Source: Bacteroidia bacterium
Lineage (GTDB): Bacteria; Bacteroidota; Bacteroidia; Palsa-965
Length of the DNA: 64,000 nucleotides
Direction of reading: 5' to 3'
NCBI GenBank assembly: GCA_023151315.1
Contig: JAKLJE010000004.1
Location: 1-64,000, forward strand
Part shown: piece by piece, positions 1-8,675 of the stretch
Layout: each line of letters begins with the position of its first letter
Position numbering within the stretch: position 1 is the first letter of the stretch
Made by a program: the position numbers and the translations under genes
The notes under the pieces: model-generated
Database searches by the model: none
What the model was told of the DNA's origin: nothing
Seen by the model: the letters and a program-made list of their open reading frames with translations, nothing else

Positions 1-1404
1 TCCGGTTAGTGTAACATTGGTTCCCATGCACACTGTTGAAGACGAAGCTATGCCCGTTACGGTTGGCAATGGCAATACATCAACATTGATTGTTGCAGTA
101 GATGAACAGTTGTTGGCATCTGTCCCCGTAACGGTATATGTTGCAGTTGCTGAAGGAGTGTAAGGTACACCGTCTGTTACACCTCCGCTCCATACATATG
201 TTGCGGCACCGGCACCATTCGCAGTGAAGGAAGTGCCTGCGCAAACAGAATCCGTGCTGACTGTTGCTGTAACGACCGGCAAGGCGTTTACTACTACGGG
301 AACTGTAGCGAATCCGGTAGCTCCGCACTGATCCATTACGTTGCATGTATAAGTTTCATTAGCAGCAGGAGAAACCATTGTTGTTCCTGCGTTAGGTGAA
401 CCTGCAGAAGCAGAAGGAGTCCAGGAATACAAGTAAGGACCTGTTCCGCCGGTTACGTTCATGGAGATGGAAACGGAATCACCGAAACAAACTGAAGCAG
501 GCAATGAACCTACAGCAGAAATCGTTGCTGAGGAACCTTGTGCAATTGTTGGTGCTGAAGACAGATTTGTTTTCGTCCAGTACCACATATCCGGATAACC
601 GTAATGGTAATTGGTAAGCACGCTCGTTGGGAATGTATTCTGTGTACAGGAGTTGCAATAGCGCATATCGAGATATGTCAGATGCTGACCGATCTGACTG
701 GAAGTTCCAAAGTAATATCCATCTGAAGCACCTTGGTACAATTCAAGAACATATTGTGTGCCTTGAGTAAGCCAGATCGGATTGGCAATGTTCTGATAGC
801 TATACTGCGCCGCAGCTCCACTTACTTGTTGTTGTGACACGATTGCCTGTGTAACATAGTTGAAAAGAGTTACATATCGTGTTGATCCGTTAGGTTCGCG
901 TTTTCCGAAGTGTGTAACAAGCACATCTTCATTAGGTGAAAAACGAAATCCGCGCTGGCTGTTTGTTGCACCACCTGCACCACCGCTGGCAACACTGTCT
1001 GTTGAAGAGTGTGGCCCGATAAATACGCCGGGGATAGCAGATACTGCTGTTGCAGATGAATTTCCGAAATACATGTAAAAAGTTACTGTTCCGTTAGCGG
1101 GCAGCGTATCAATTTTTACCCAAGCAACAGTTGTGGTTGTGTTGATGCCGGATTCCAACCAATAGTTGAAAAGTGTTGTACCTGCACAATCTTTCCCGAA
1201 GCGGATGTCGTTACCGGATGCGTTCATTTGACCGAGTCCGATCGGAGTCTGACTGTCAAAAGTCAAACGCGCCTGATATCCATACGCAGGTGTTCCTGTG
1301 TTATTAGTAATGGTGTATGGAACAGTGTATGTCCATCCCGGAGGTGCTGCATTGAGCACAATTGTGCAGCATACTGCAGCAATAAGTGAGTAGATGTGTT
1401 TCAT
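1..1404 (-). CDS. Secreted DUF2341 / Ig-like repeat protein, C-terminus off left edge
   Basis: An open frame of 468 codons with no stop runs from an ATG at 1404 off the left edge, so the 3' part is missing. The protein begins with a signal peptide (MKHIYSLIAAVCCTIVLNA) followed by a DUF2341-like module at about residues 30-110 (GYQARLTFDSQTPIGLGQ, then FYMYFGNSSA). After about residue 265 it becomes a chain of Ig/PKD-like modules (VCFGDSVSIS, VCAGTSFTANG, VCMGTNVTL), as in many long gliding or adhesin-type surface proteins of Bacteroidota. A T9SS sorting domain is expected at the missing end but is not visible. It is co-oriented with the next secreted protein, whose stop is 40 nt upstream of this start. 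Exact function unknown. Confidence 0.8.
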   Translation of the reverse strand, partial: MKHIYSLIAAVCCTIVLNAAPPGWTYTVPYTITNNTGTPAYGYQARLTFDSQTPIGLGQMNASGNDIRFGKDCAGTTLFNYWLESGINTTTTVAWVKIDTLPANGTVTFYMYFGNSSATAVSAIPGVFIGPHSSTDSVASGGAGGATNSQRGFRFSPNEDVLVTHFGKREPNGSTRYVTLFNYVTQAIVSQQQVSGAAAQYSYQNIANPIWLTQGTQYVLELYQGASDGYYFGTSSQIGQHLTYLDMRYCNSCTQNTFPTSVLTNYHYGYPDMWYWTKTNLSSAPTIAQGSSATISAVGSLPASVCFGDSVSISMNVTGGTGPYLYSWTPSASAGSPNAGTTMVSPAANETYTCNVMDQCGATGFATVPVVVNALPVVTATVSTDSVCAGTSFTANGAGAATYVWSGGVTDGVPYTPSATATYTVTGTDANNCSSTATINVDVLPLPTVTGIASSSTVCMGTNVTLTG

Positions 1405-1443
1405 GTTGTTATTTGGGTGTGAAAAAGCTTTGATTTATTCCGG

Positions 1444-3576
1444 TTATCGGTTAATGATCAGTTGTCCGTTGCCGGATGTTTCGGAAGTATTGACACTGTA
1501 AGTGTAAACTCCATTGGAAAGCGAACTGAGATCAAGCGTAATAATTGATCCGGCCGCAATTGTGTTCACGTTCTGCGTCAAAACCACTTTACCATTCAGG
1601 TCGCGAATAATAAATATCGCTCCTTCGTTGATGGTGTTGTCAAATCGGAATGATACATTGTCAGTGGACGGAACAGGATAAACGCTCATTCCGTTGATCG
1701 CAGTTTGTTCTTCAATACCAACCAGAATTACGTTTACGGAAGAAGTATCGTTGTTCAGAATTGCATCACTTGGTTTTGATGTCCACACAAGCAGAACTTC
1801 ATTTCCTGAATACGGAGGCGACAACTGCGTTGAGAATGTGAAGTAAGCTGAATCTCCCGGATTGATGAGAGGTCCGTTGTACTGCTGCGTTACAATCGTC
1901 GGATTGCTCGCAAGTTTGTAATTCACGTTGATGTTGTAGTTGTCAGGATAGTTTCCGTAGTTCTTGATGTAACACGATACGTTCGTTGGCCCCGGAACAG
2001 TTGAATTGTTTGCCGGTGAAGTGATCGCACATACACCAACATCTTCCGGATTCGCTTTCTGGTAGTCAACACCAATGAAGAAATCACAAATCTGATAATC
2101 GCGATAAGTTGACCAATACACTGAGAATACCTCATATGTACGACGGCTGAATGGCGGAGTAAGATCCTGCGCAATAGCCACCGTGGTTGTTGCCATCTCC
2201 CACTCAACATAAACGCCTCCGCTGTTGATTGTAACAGGACTCGAAAGCGGAACGGTAACAACAGAATACGGAACAATGTTGTTGCCCAATACCGGAACGG
2301 AATCAAGAAGTGTTCCCGGCGTACCGTTCGGACCGTCGTCATCAAATACTTTAGCGTAGAATGCTATTCCTGATGCAGGTGCTGTTGCGCAAATGAACGT
2401 AGTGTTTACAATTCGCGCCGGATATGACGCAGGTTCAATGTAAACTCCAACACCACCTTGACCGCCGTTCCAGGAGATGGAACTCATGACAGGATTGGTG
2501 TGATTTGCTGTATAGTTCAGTCCGATAGTCGTGAGTGAAGTATCCACAACAACGATTTCCTGAATTATGGAATCATTGACCGGTGTGGAATCCATGAGAA
2601 GTGGAGAAATGGTTGTTACATAACGATGTGTTCCTAATGCAGCAGGAGTAAAGGACGCGTTCGGATATGTGATTAAAACGTTTTGCGCAGGAGGTAATCC
2701 GGATGCTACAGTGTAGACGTCGCTAACCAAGGTAGTTCCCGAAATATCAGTAACCTTGCCCGTAACCGTCAGTGAAGGCAGAGTAGTGTTACCCTGATTC
2801 ATTATTTCAGTTTGAAGTGAATACGGCCCCGTTTGGTTGGGAACGAAAATGCCGCCATTGTCGTCGTTGCCATTCCAGGAAACACTGACATCGGTAACAG
2901 CAAGAGAAGGGTTCACAGGATAGTAATAACGAATCGTATAATTCAGACCAGGCTGAGTTGTCAATGGCTGCAATCCCATATTACCGCTGACATTTTCAAT
3001 TCCTGTACTGAAGTTCGATTGTGAAACACCGGTGCAGGACATAAAGTTCACCGTGATTGTAGAATCAGCACGATTGAGAATAATTTCAAATGTGTTGCTT
3101 CCTGTAAAACCGGGAGAACTCGGCGACCAATAAGGTACGTTCTGATATTCTATGCAGAAACTGTCGGCATTGGCATAAACGTAAACTTTGCCTGGATTGT
3201 TTATCCCGAGAAAAGTCAAATCGGCCATATGTCCAGCAACGTAATTATTAACGCCGGTCGGATTCGGGATAGCCGGAAAATTAGCAGCGATGTTTCCCGG
3301 GCCGAATGAAATATATCCGTTGGATCCTACCCAGCATTTGGAAACGTTATACCAATAATATGGATAGAGATTTCCCAAGGAAACAGGCCCGATGAAGTTG
3401 TCATCGCCTAGTCCGTTCAATTGAGTTCCGATCTGGGTGATATCCCACCACTGATAAGCCGGTCCTCCGGGTTCGTTACTGTCTTTCCAGGTGTAACCGT
3501 ATTGGTCAGGGCCGCCCTGATTTGCGAAAGAGAATACAGAGCACAGCAGTGCCAAGGCAAGTAGAAATTTTTTCAT
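1444..3576 (-). CDS. Secreted T9SS-substrate protein with C-terminal sorting domain
   Basis: 710 aa with a clear signal peptide (MKKFLLALALLCSVFSFA). The N-terminal third (residues 20-215) has an aromatic-rich beta domain with WVGSNGYISFGPGN, the pattern seen in nidogen-like or large extracellular modules. The middle holds beta-sandwich segments of the kind that precede T9SS domains. The last ~75 residues are a typical type A sorting domain: MSVYPVPSTDNVSFRFDN, then IRDLNGKVV, LDLSSLSNGVYTYSV and a short basic end (LIINR). It should be exported by Sec, carried over the outer membrane by the T9SS and anchored or released. No enzymatic motif was recognised. A weak -7 like box (7 of 8 positions) lies at 3601-3608. 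Confidence 0.85.
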   Translation of the reverse strand: MKKFLLALALLCSVFSFANQGGPDQYGYTWKDSNEPGGPAYQWWDITQIGTQLNGLGDDNFIGPVSLGNLYPYYWYNVSKCWVGSNGYISFGPGNIAANFPAIPNPTGVNNYVAGHMADLTFLGINNPGKVYVYANADSFCIEYQNVPYWSPSSPGFTGSNTFEIILNRADSTITVNFMSCTGVSQSNFSTGIENVSGNMGLQPLTTQPGLNYTIRYYYPVNPSLAVTDVSVSWNGNDDNGGIFVPNQTGPYSLQTEIMNQGNTTLPSLTVTGKVTDISGTTLVSDVYTVASGLPPAQNVLITYPNASFTPAALGTHRYVTTISPLLMDSTPVNDSIIQEIVVVDTSLTTIGLNYTANHTNPVMSSISWNGGQGGVGVYIEPASYPARIVNTTFICATAPASGIAFYAKVFDDDGPNGTPGTLLDSVPVLGNNIVPYSVVTVPLSSPVTINSGGVYVEWEMATTTVAIAQDLTPPFSRRTYEVFSVYWSTYRDYQICDFFIGVDYQKANPEDVGVCAITSPANNSTVPGPTNVSCYIKNYGNYPDNYNINVNYKLASNPTIVTQQYNGPLINPGDSAYFTFSTQLSPPYSGNEVLLVWTSKPSDAILNNDTSSVNVILVGIEEQTAINGMSVYPVPSTDNVSFRFDNTINEGAIFIIRDLNGKVVLTQNVNTIAAGSIITLDLSSLSNGVYTYSVNTSETSGNGQLIINR

Positions 3577-3665
3577 GTGCAGGTAAGGTGGTTTGCAACG
3601 CGAATATAGTGAAAATGACCTTTCTTATTTCTCCGATTTTTCGCTTGTTTACCTGCATTTCTGAG

Positions 3666-4283
3666 TTATTTCCAATCGACACCACGTTCACGCAGCTTCA
3701 TTGGGTTTTTTCGCATAATTCTTCGCACAAGCCAGAGAATTATACCCGGCGCATATTTGTAACCTTTTGTAGCCAATCGTTTGCCCATGTCCTTGTATTC
3801 GTCGTTTGATTCGGGCAGCGCGGTTTTAAGCCCGTCAACGTAGCGGTTGTACATGCAGAATGCAGCGGCGATCAATACGGTATCATGAATTTCTTCATCG
3901 GTCGCACCCGCTTTGCGTGCTGCTTCAATATGCTCTTCCGTTACTTCACGGCCGCTCAGTTGCACTTTGCCGGCTATTTTAAGTAGAGCTTTCATTTTCG
4001 CCGATACAGGTGCTGTGTCAACATTTTCAATGATGCATTGAACGGCTTTGCCGTTATCGGCCAAGTGTTCATTTGCAGCGGCACTGTGTGAGAGATGACA
4101 GAATTCACAATTGTTCAGATAGGAAACATATGAAGCGATCAATTCGCGTTCACCTGATGTGAGCGTGGATGGCCCGTGAAGTAGCGTGTGCGCTAAAGTG
4201 GATAATGCTCTGCCGGTTGGAGCCTTATAGAAAAGCAGACTCACGATTCCCGGTTGCGGAATATTGGTTTTGATGTATGTCAT
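3666..4283 (-). CDS. AhpD-like / carboxymuconolactone decarboxylase family protein
   Basis: 205 aa. The core carries the AhpD-type redox motif CEFCHLSH: Cys59, Cys62 and His66 form the CxxC-x3-H active site of alkylhydroperoxidase-like proteins. The surrounding helices (SGERELIASYVSYLNN before it, ATDEEIHDTVLIAAAFCMYNR after it) fit the peroxidase-related all-alpha fold. Known members reduce or recycle peroxidases, or act as small oxidoreductases; the substrate cannot be read from sequence. The start follows a well-spaced ATG at 4283. It is preceded by the terminator at 4365-4393, so it is probably transcribed alone. Confidence 0.85.
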   Translation of the reverse strand: MTYIKTNIPQPGIVSLLFYKAPTGRALSTLAHTLLHGPSTLTSGERELIASYVSYLNNCEFCHLSHSAAANEHLADNGKAVQCIIENVDTAPVSAKMKALLKIAGKVQLSGREVTEEHIEAARKAGATDEEIHDTVLIAAAFCMYNRYVDGLKTALPESNDEYKDMGKRLATKGYKYAPGIILWLVRRIMRKNPMKLRERGVDWK

Positions 4284-4364
4284 TTGCGGTAGCGATTAGT
4301 TACATTAAGATGCAACAAATACAACGTTTTCACAAATGGTCGATTGTTTGATTTTGAACAATAA

Positions 4365-4393
4365 AAAAGGGAAGACTATATGTCTTCCCTTTT
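4365..4393 (-). terminator. Intrinsic terminator, 12-bp perfect stem
   Basis: AAAAGGGAAGAC (4365-4376), loop TATAT, GTCTTCCCTTTT (4382-4393). The A and T flanks make it usable on both strands. It lies 15 nt downstream of the stop of the sigma-factor remnant, in the place where an intact copy would end. Confidence 0.85.
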
Positions 4394-4407
4394 AATAGTT
4401 TGTTTGA

Positions 4408-4530
4408 TCAGCCCAGATAGGTATTAAGCAATTTACTTCTGCTCGTATGCTTCAAACGGCGAATCGCTTTTTCTTCTCTCCGAAATATGCGATCACACGT
4501 AAGAATCAAAGTATACTCCGACTTAAATCA
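4408..4530 (-). pseudogene. Decayed 3' end of a second primary sigma factor gene
   Basis: Bases 4412-4475 match the 3' end of the intact sigma gene (7592-7655) with only three differences. Read on the minus strand it ends [21 protein letters not shown]-stop, against [21 protein letters not shown] in the intact protein. Further upstream the frame stays open for about 20 more codons with fading similarity (LTCDRIFRREEK against [12 protein letters not shown]), then meets a stop at 4528-4530. Weak nucleotide similarity may continue to about 4556. No start or upstream domains remain, so this is the relic of sigma region 4.2 only. Confidence 0.75.
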
Positions 4531-4548
4531 AGTTATGTGTTACTTTGA

Positions 4549-4582
4549 GTTCCTCAGGTGCCAAATACGGTACGTGAGGAAC
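4549..4582. other. Hairpin in the gap after the 962-aa secreted protein gene
   Basis: GTTCCTCA (4549-4556) pairs perfectly with TGAGGAAC (4575-4582), with a further partly paired inner stem (GTGCC/GGTAC). It sits 35 nt past the stop at 4617. There is no U-run on the minus-strand transcript, so it is not a classical terminator; a 3'-end stabilising hairpin is possible. With the sigma remnant and the terminator it accounts for the 333-nt gap between the flanking genes. Confidence 0.4.
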
Positions 4583-4616
4583 ATTCGTATAATTTTGTTT
4601 GTGTCACAGGCGGAAA

Positions 4617-7505
4617 TTACCGGACAATAATTTTCGCTGTTGAAATGTACGTTCCCGCACTCTCGGCAATCCGCACCAGATATACTCCGGGACTTAAATG
4701 TGCGGTTAAAACCTGACATGCTCCTGAGTCATTCGTGGTATAAGAGTTTTGCTCAAGTATTTGTCCGGACAAGGAATAAATGCTAATGATATAGTTTCGC
4801 ACGCCCTGAAGCCCGGTAATATTGAGTTCGTCATCAACAGGGACAGGGAACAGATGAGGTTGAGTGAGGTCTATTGCAGAAATGAATGGATGTTCTGCTT
4901 CAGAAGTGATGACACTGCTGTAATATGACGTGTCTCCTTCGGTACACACATATTTTCGTCCAATTGAATCTAATAGTAGTGTTGTAGATAGATATGTTTC
5001 GGTAAGCGTTCTGTTTGACGCAGACAATCCCGGATTGGTGATTGTTGTCGTGGTTGGGGTTATTGCGGTAACAACAGCTCCAACTGCTCCGCATGGTCCG
5101 ATTCCATTGGCAGAGTATTTGTCGAATCTGAAATGGATCGAGTTGTCATATATTGAGGCAGGAAAGGCGAGACTCGAATCATAACCAACATCACCAGGGC
5201 CATATTCAATCCCCAGACCGGCAACCTGTAAAGCGCACTGAGCCCAAATCACATTCCCGTTCGAATCAATTCGAAAAGTGTATGACTTATAGGTCGCTGT
5301 TGAACCGGCAGAACCAAGTGCGCCGACAATGTACTGATCTCCGTTCAGTTGAATTAATCCCAATGTCCCGCACGAAGTTTCAGTGCTTGCTTGATACATT
5401 TTCTGCCAAACGATATTGCCCGCTGGATCGAAGCGAATAAGGTATGGACGCGCGTATGTCGTAGGGCTGTAACTGATAATTGTACCCGCGTAAAGTACAT
5501 CGCCGTTGGGACATCTTTCAACGAAATTCAGCATCACTCTCGAATTGGGTCCGGCATTTGCCACTTCACGTGACCACAGCACACTGCCTCCGGTGTCGGT
5601 CTGAATAACGTACGCGTTAGAACTACTATTCCCGCATGCGGAAGTTCCGTTGCCATCTGCATCCAAACCACCGGCCTGTGACTGAACGTTGACGTACTCT
5701 TTAGTCCAGATTGAATGTCCCAGACTGTCATATTTGATTACTGCAAATCGAGCCGTCACAGGAAAGTTACCTTGTTGCAGACCTGCAATTGCAACGATTT
5801 CTTTATTTGGCGTTTCGACTACGGATTTAATATGAGAAACTTCGTTGCCTCCTACGGATTTATCGGTACACCAAATAGGTATTCCGTTACGGTCAGTTCG
5901 CATTAAACACGCATGCCCTCCTGCACTTAGATTGTCTGACCCATGCCCGATCAATAAATCTCCATTCTCGGCTTCTTCAATATCGAAGCCTTGTGATGGG
6001 GTATATGGACTTGATGTTCCGATTCGATGACTCCAGATAATATTACCTTCCGGATCAAACTTGGTTAGTTTAAGCAAACCTGCATTCGAAACGAAGACAA
6101 AACAACTATCACTGGTTGCAGTAACGCATCTTCCCACTTGACCGTTAACTTGATATGTATGGGCCGATGTAGGACAGATCAACGTATTAGTTATAGGGAT
6201 AGTAACGTATATGGCGTTGGTATTAATTTCTTGTACAGTATCTGACTGTAAAGAATAATTTGAATTGTGCGGAGTCGAAGTGAAGGTCCAGTTGGCTGTA
6301 GTAACACTTGCGGTATCATAACAAAATACCGGGTTGGTCAACGTTGAATCTACCCGTAGAATCAAGTAACTGTCCGTAAGACGAAGGAGTCCATGTTCAC
6401 CAGCGAAGTAAAATGTAGAGTCATTTTTTACAAACGCTCCGGATCCGGTAGCTGTTATGTTGTTCCCATATACTGTTGAACTCAATGGTACACCTTGAGA
6501 GGATGTACACAAGGTTATCATCCGATTACGGTAACTGGACTGGTAGGTGTATGCAGAGTACGCATCTGAATACCCGGTCGCAATTATTAACCCGGAAGGT
6601 GACATGTCAACGTCTGAAAGGCATGATTCTCCTCCGAAATAATATTTCTGACACCAAAGCGTCAAGCCGGTCGAAGAAATGTTTAGAATAAAACCGTCGT
6701 TTATATTACTGGAATTCGTGCCGGTTCTGCCAGCAACCAAGATTGTACCATTAGATACTGCTCGGATGGATCTGATAACTGAGAAGTTCGTTGTGTAATG
6801 GTTTTCCCAAGCAATATTAAATGTACTGTCGATGCACGTTACATAAAAACTACCAACAGTACCTTGACTCAAACAATAAGTGTTGCCTGTAATGGGGTCG
6901 TAATCGTAATATTCCGGATACAAAGAGTTTGATGAATATTGAAATTTCATCTCAAGTAGTGTTCCGGACTGAGATATTCGCGCTCGGAAATTATCCATTG
7001 TTCCGTTGTCGTATTCTTCGGACCAACCGTAAACTTCTATCGTCCCGTTTGGCAGCAGCTGAATGTGCTTGCCGTAATCATCATATTGGTTTCCGTATGC
7101 TTTGGTCCAAACAACCGAACCGGCTGAAGTAAATCTGGTCAATACAAAATTTCCGTCGCTAACGGTAAGCCCCGGAGTACCCAAATACCGACTGTAACCC
7201 ATAACGACAATATCCCCGCCCGGCAGCTTGATTGCACCGTCTGCGCTAAGACTGTCAGACGCGCGCATCCAAAGTGTATTTCCCGATGCGTTGACGTATG
7301 AAAAACAACCGCCGTTACTAATTCCCATCGACGCGTCCGTCAGACCGGAAAGCATCATAGATGAGCCGTCGCTAAAGAATATGCTGTGCCTTATGTATAG
7401 CTGTGTGCAAGTTGGCTCGTGCGTAACGCGCTGAAAAAAACGCTGCGCCATTGAGGAAAGATTTGCAAACAAAACAAACGCCAGGAGGAAAGTAAGTTTC
7501 TTCAT
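4617..7505 (-). CDS. Large secreted T9SS-substrate protein, propeller-like repeats
   Basis: 962 aa with a signal peptide (MKKLTFLLAFVLFANLSSMA). Most of the chain is built of repeated units with the pattern 'G..I...Gxxx....G...FLTR.....G.VVWTKAYG' (for example GNFVLTRFTSAGSVVW, GHACLMRTDRNGIPIW, PYLIRFDPAGNIVW). This suggests a beta-propeller or a chain of PQQ/SBBP-like blades. The last ~80 residues form a T9SS type A sorting domain: HLFPVPVDDELNITGLQG, ISIYSLSGQIL, HLSPGVYLVRIAES. Likely a surface-exposed or released protein. It lies between the sigma-factor remnant and the intact sigma gene. A perfect -7 box lies 17 nt upstream (7523-7530). Confidence 0.85.
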   Translation of the reverse strand: MKKLTFLLAFVLFANLSSMAQRFFQRVTHEPTCTQLYIRHSIFFSDGSSMMLSGLTDASMGISNGGCFSYVNASGNTLWMRASDSLSADGAIKLPGGDIVVMGYSRYLGTPGLTVSDGNFVLTRFTSAGSVVWTKAYGNQYDDYGKHIQLLPNGTIEVYGWSEEYDNGTMDNFRARISQSGTLLEMKFQYSSNSLYPEYYDYDPITGNTYCLSQGTVGSFYVTCIDSTFNIAWENHYTTNFSVIRSIRAVSNGTILVAGRTGTNSSNINDGFILNISSTGLTLWCQKYYFGGESCLSDVDMSPSGLIIATGYSDAYSAYTYQSSYRNRMITLCTSSQGVPLSSTVYGNNITATGSGAFVKNDSTFYFAGEHGLLRLTDSYLILRVDSTLTNPVFCYDTASVTTANWTFTSTPHNSNYSLQSDTVQEINTNAIYVTIPITNTLICPTSAHTYQVNGQVGRCVTATSDSCFVFVSNAGLLKLTKFDPEGNIIWSHRIGTSSPYTPSQGFDIEEAENGDLLIGHGSDNLSAGGHACLMRTDRNGIPIWCTDKSVGGNEVSHIKSVVETPNKEIVAIAGLQQGNFPVTARFAVIKYDSLGHSIWTKEYVNVQSQAGGLDADGNGTSACGNSSSNAYVIQTDTGGSVLWSREVANAGPNSRVMLNFVERCPNGDVLYAGTIISYSPTTYARPYLIRFDPAGNIVWQKMYQASTETSCGTLGLIQLNGDQYIVGALGSAGSTATYKSYTFRIDSNGNVIWAQCALQVAGLGIEYGPGDVGYDSSLAFPASIYDNSIHFRFDKYSANGIGPCGAVGAVVTAITPTTTTITNPGLSASNRTLTETYLSTTLLLDSIGRKYVCTEGDTSYYSSVITSEAEHPFISAIDLTQPHLFPVPVDDELNITGLQGVRNYIISIYSLSGQILEQNSYTTNDSGACQVLTAHLSPGVYLVRIAESAGTYISTAKIIVR

Positions 7506-7522
7506 GAATGTTGAATACGATA

Positions 7523-7530
7523 CAAATTTA
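7523..7530 (-). promoter_or_regulatory. -7 box TAAATTTG for the 962-aa secreted protein
   Basis: Minus-strand TAAATTTG fits the Bacteroidota -7 consensus TAnnTTTG exactly and lies 17 nt before the ATG. No clear TTG at -33. It is embedded beside the sigma-gene terminator. Confidence 0.5.
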
Positions 7531-7539
7531 TTGAAATAA

Positions 7540-7565
7540 AAAAGAGCCTTAATGCAGGCCCTTTT
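7540..7565 (-). terminator. Intrinsic terminator after rpoD
   Basis: AAAAGAGCCT (7540-7549) pairs with AGGCCCTTTT (7556-7565) with one mismatch; a T-run follows on the minus strand. It is 22 nt past the sigma factor stop. Confidence 0.8.
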
Positions 7566-7587
7566 CTGAAAAAGCAGTTGTATGAAA

Positions 7588-8457
7588 TTATCCCAGATAC
7601 GTCTTCAGCAATTTACTTCTGCTCGTATGCTTCAAACGGCGAATCGCTTTTTCTTTAATCTGACGCACGCGTTCACGGGTCAGATCAAAGCGTTCACCGA
7701 TTTCTTCGAGTGTCAACGCATGAGCTCCGTTCAATCCGAAATACAAGCGTACTACATCCGCTTCACGTGAAGTAAGAGTGGAAAGCGCACGCTCAATCTC
7801 ACGACGAAGTGATTCGTTGATGAGTGTGTTTTCCGGACTCGGCATATCATCGCTCTGCATCACATCGTACATGTTGCTCGTATTCTCGTCGCTTGACGCG
7901 AGAGGAGCATCCATGGAAACGTGACGGCCAACGTTACGCATTGCTTCCTTGATGTCTTCAGGAGAAAGTTCCAAAGCTGCTGCAATTTCATCAGCGCTCG
8001 GTTCGCGTTCGTATTCCTGCTCAAGGCGGGCAAACGTTTTATTGATTTTATTGATTGATCCGATTTTATTCAGCGGCAAGCGAACAATACGCGACTGCTC
8101 AGCCAAAGCCTGAAGAATAGACTGACGGATCCACCATACTGCGTATGAAATGAACTTGAAACCGCGTGTTTCATCGAAACGTTGCGCAGCTTTGATCAAT
8201 CCCAGGTTGCCCTCGTTGATCAGATCGGGAAGACTCAATCCCTGATTCTGGTACTGCTTAGATACAGAAACCACGAAACGGAGGTTGGCATTCACCATCT
8301 TCGCAAGTGCCTGCTGATCGCCTTTACGGATCCGACCGGCAAGCTCCACTTCCTCTTCAGCAGTGATCAGATCTACACGACCGATTTCCTGCAAATACTT
8401 ATCCAGGGACGCCGTTTCCCTGTTGGTAACCTGTTTTGAAATTTTTAATTGACGCAT
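7588..8457 (-). CDS. rpoD: Primary sigma factor RpoD/SigA (short Bacteroidota type)
   Basis: 289 aa, the size usual for the primary sigma of Bacteroidota, which lacks most of region 1.1 and the non-conserved region. Region 1.2 is at about 15-50 ([20 protein letters not shown]). Regions 2.2-2.4 are at 55-125, with [19 protein letters not shown] and the DNA-melting/-10-binding segment [17 protein letters not shown]. Region 3 follows, and region 4.2 is at 225-275 ([20 protein letters not shown]). It should direct most transcription through the TAnnTTTG promoters noted here. The 218 nt upstream (8458-8675) hold no gene; the best -7 candidate there is TATCTTTC at 8533-8540 (7 of 8). A partial second copy of its 3' end is at 4408-4530. 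Confidence 0.97.
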   Translation of the reverse strand: MRQLKISKQVTNRETASLDKYLQEIGRVDLITAEEEVELAGRIRKGDQQALAKMVNANLRFVVSVSKQYQNQGLSLPDLINEGNLGLIKAAQRFDETRGFKFISYAVWWIRQSILQALAEQSRIVRLPLNKIGSINKINKTFARLEQEYEREPSADEIAAALELSPEDIKEAMRNVGRHVSMDAPLASSDENTSNMYDVMQSDDMPSPENTLINESLRREIERALSTLTSREADVVRLYFGLNGAHALTLEEIGERFDLTRERVRQIKEKAIRRLKHTSRSKLLKTYLG

Positions 8458-8639
8458 ACTCGGTGGGGGGTTATTGTATTAGTGTTTCATTCAGTATGGA
8501 TGGGTTTATCTTTTATTTCCGCCTAAGTAAACGAAAGATAACTAAAAAGGTTACGATTTGTGGGAAACCGGGTCGGATTGTGAATTACCGGAAGCCGCAA
8601 ATATTGTGCCTTGCGGGGAAACGAAGCGGTATAAAAAGA

Positions 8640-8668
8640 AAACTCCCCCCGTTATTCGGGAGGAGTTT
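8640..8668 (-). terminator. Intrinsic terminator after pnp
   Basis: AAACTCCCCCCG (8640-8651) pairs with CGGGAGGAGTTT (8657-8668) with one mismatch. It begins 7 nt beyond the pnp stop codon, followed by a minus-strand T-rich stretch. Confidence 0.85.
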
Positions 8669-8675
8669 CGTGAGA

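Noticed and set aside
3522-3809. 95-aa plus-strand frame between the secreted protein and the AhpD-like gene
   Set aside because: It overlaps both minus-strand genes at their ends, and no promoter or domain supports it.
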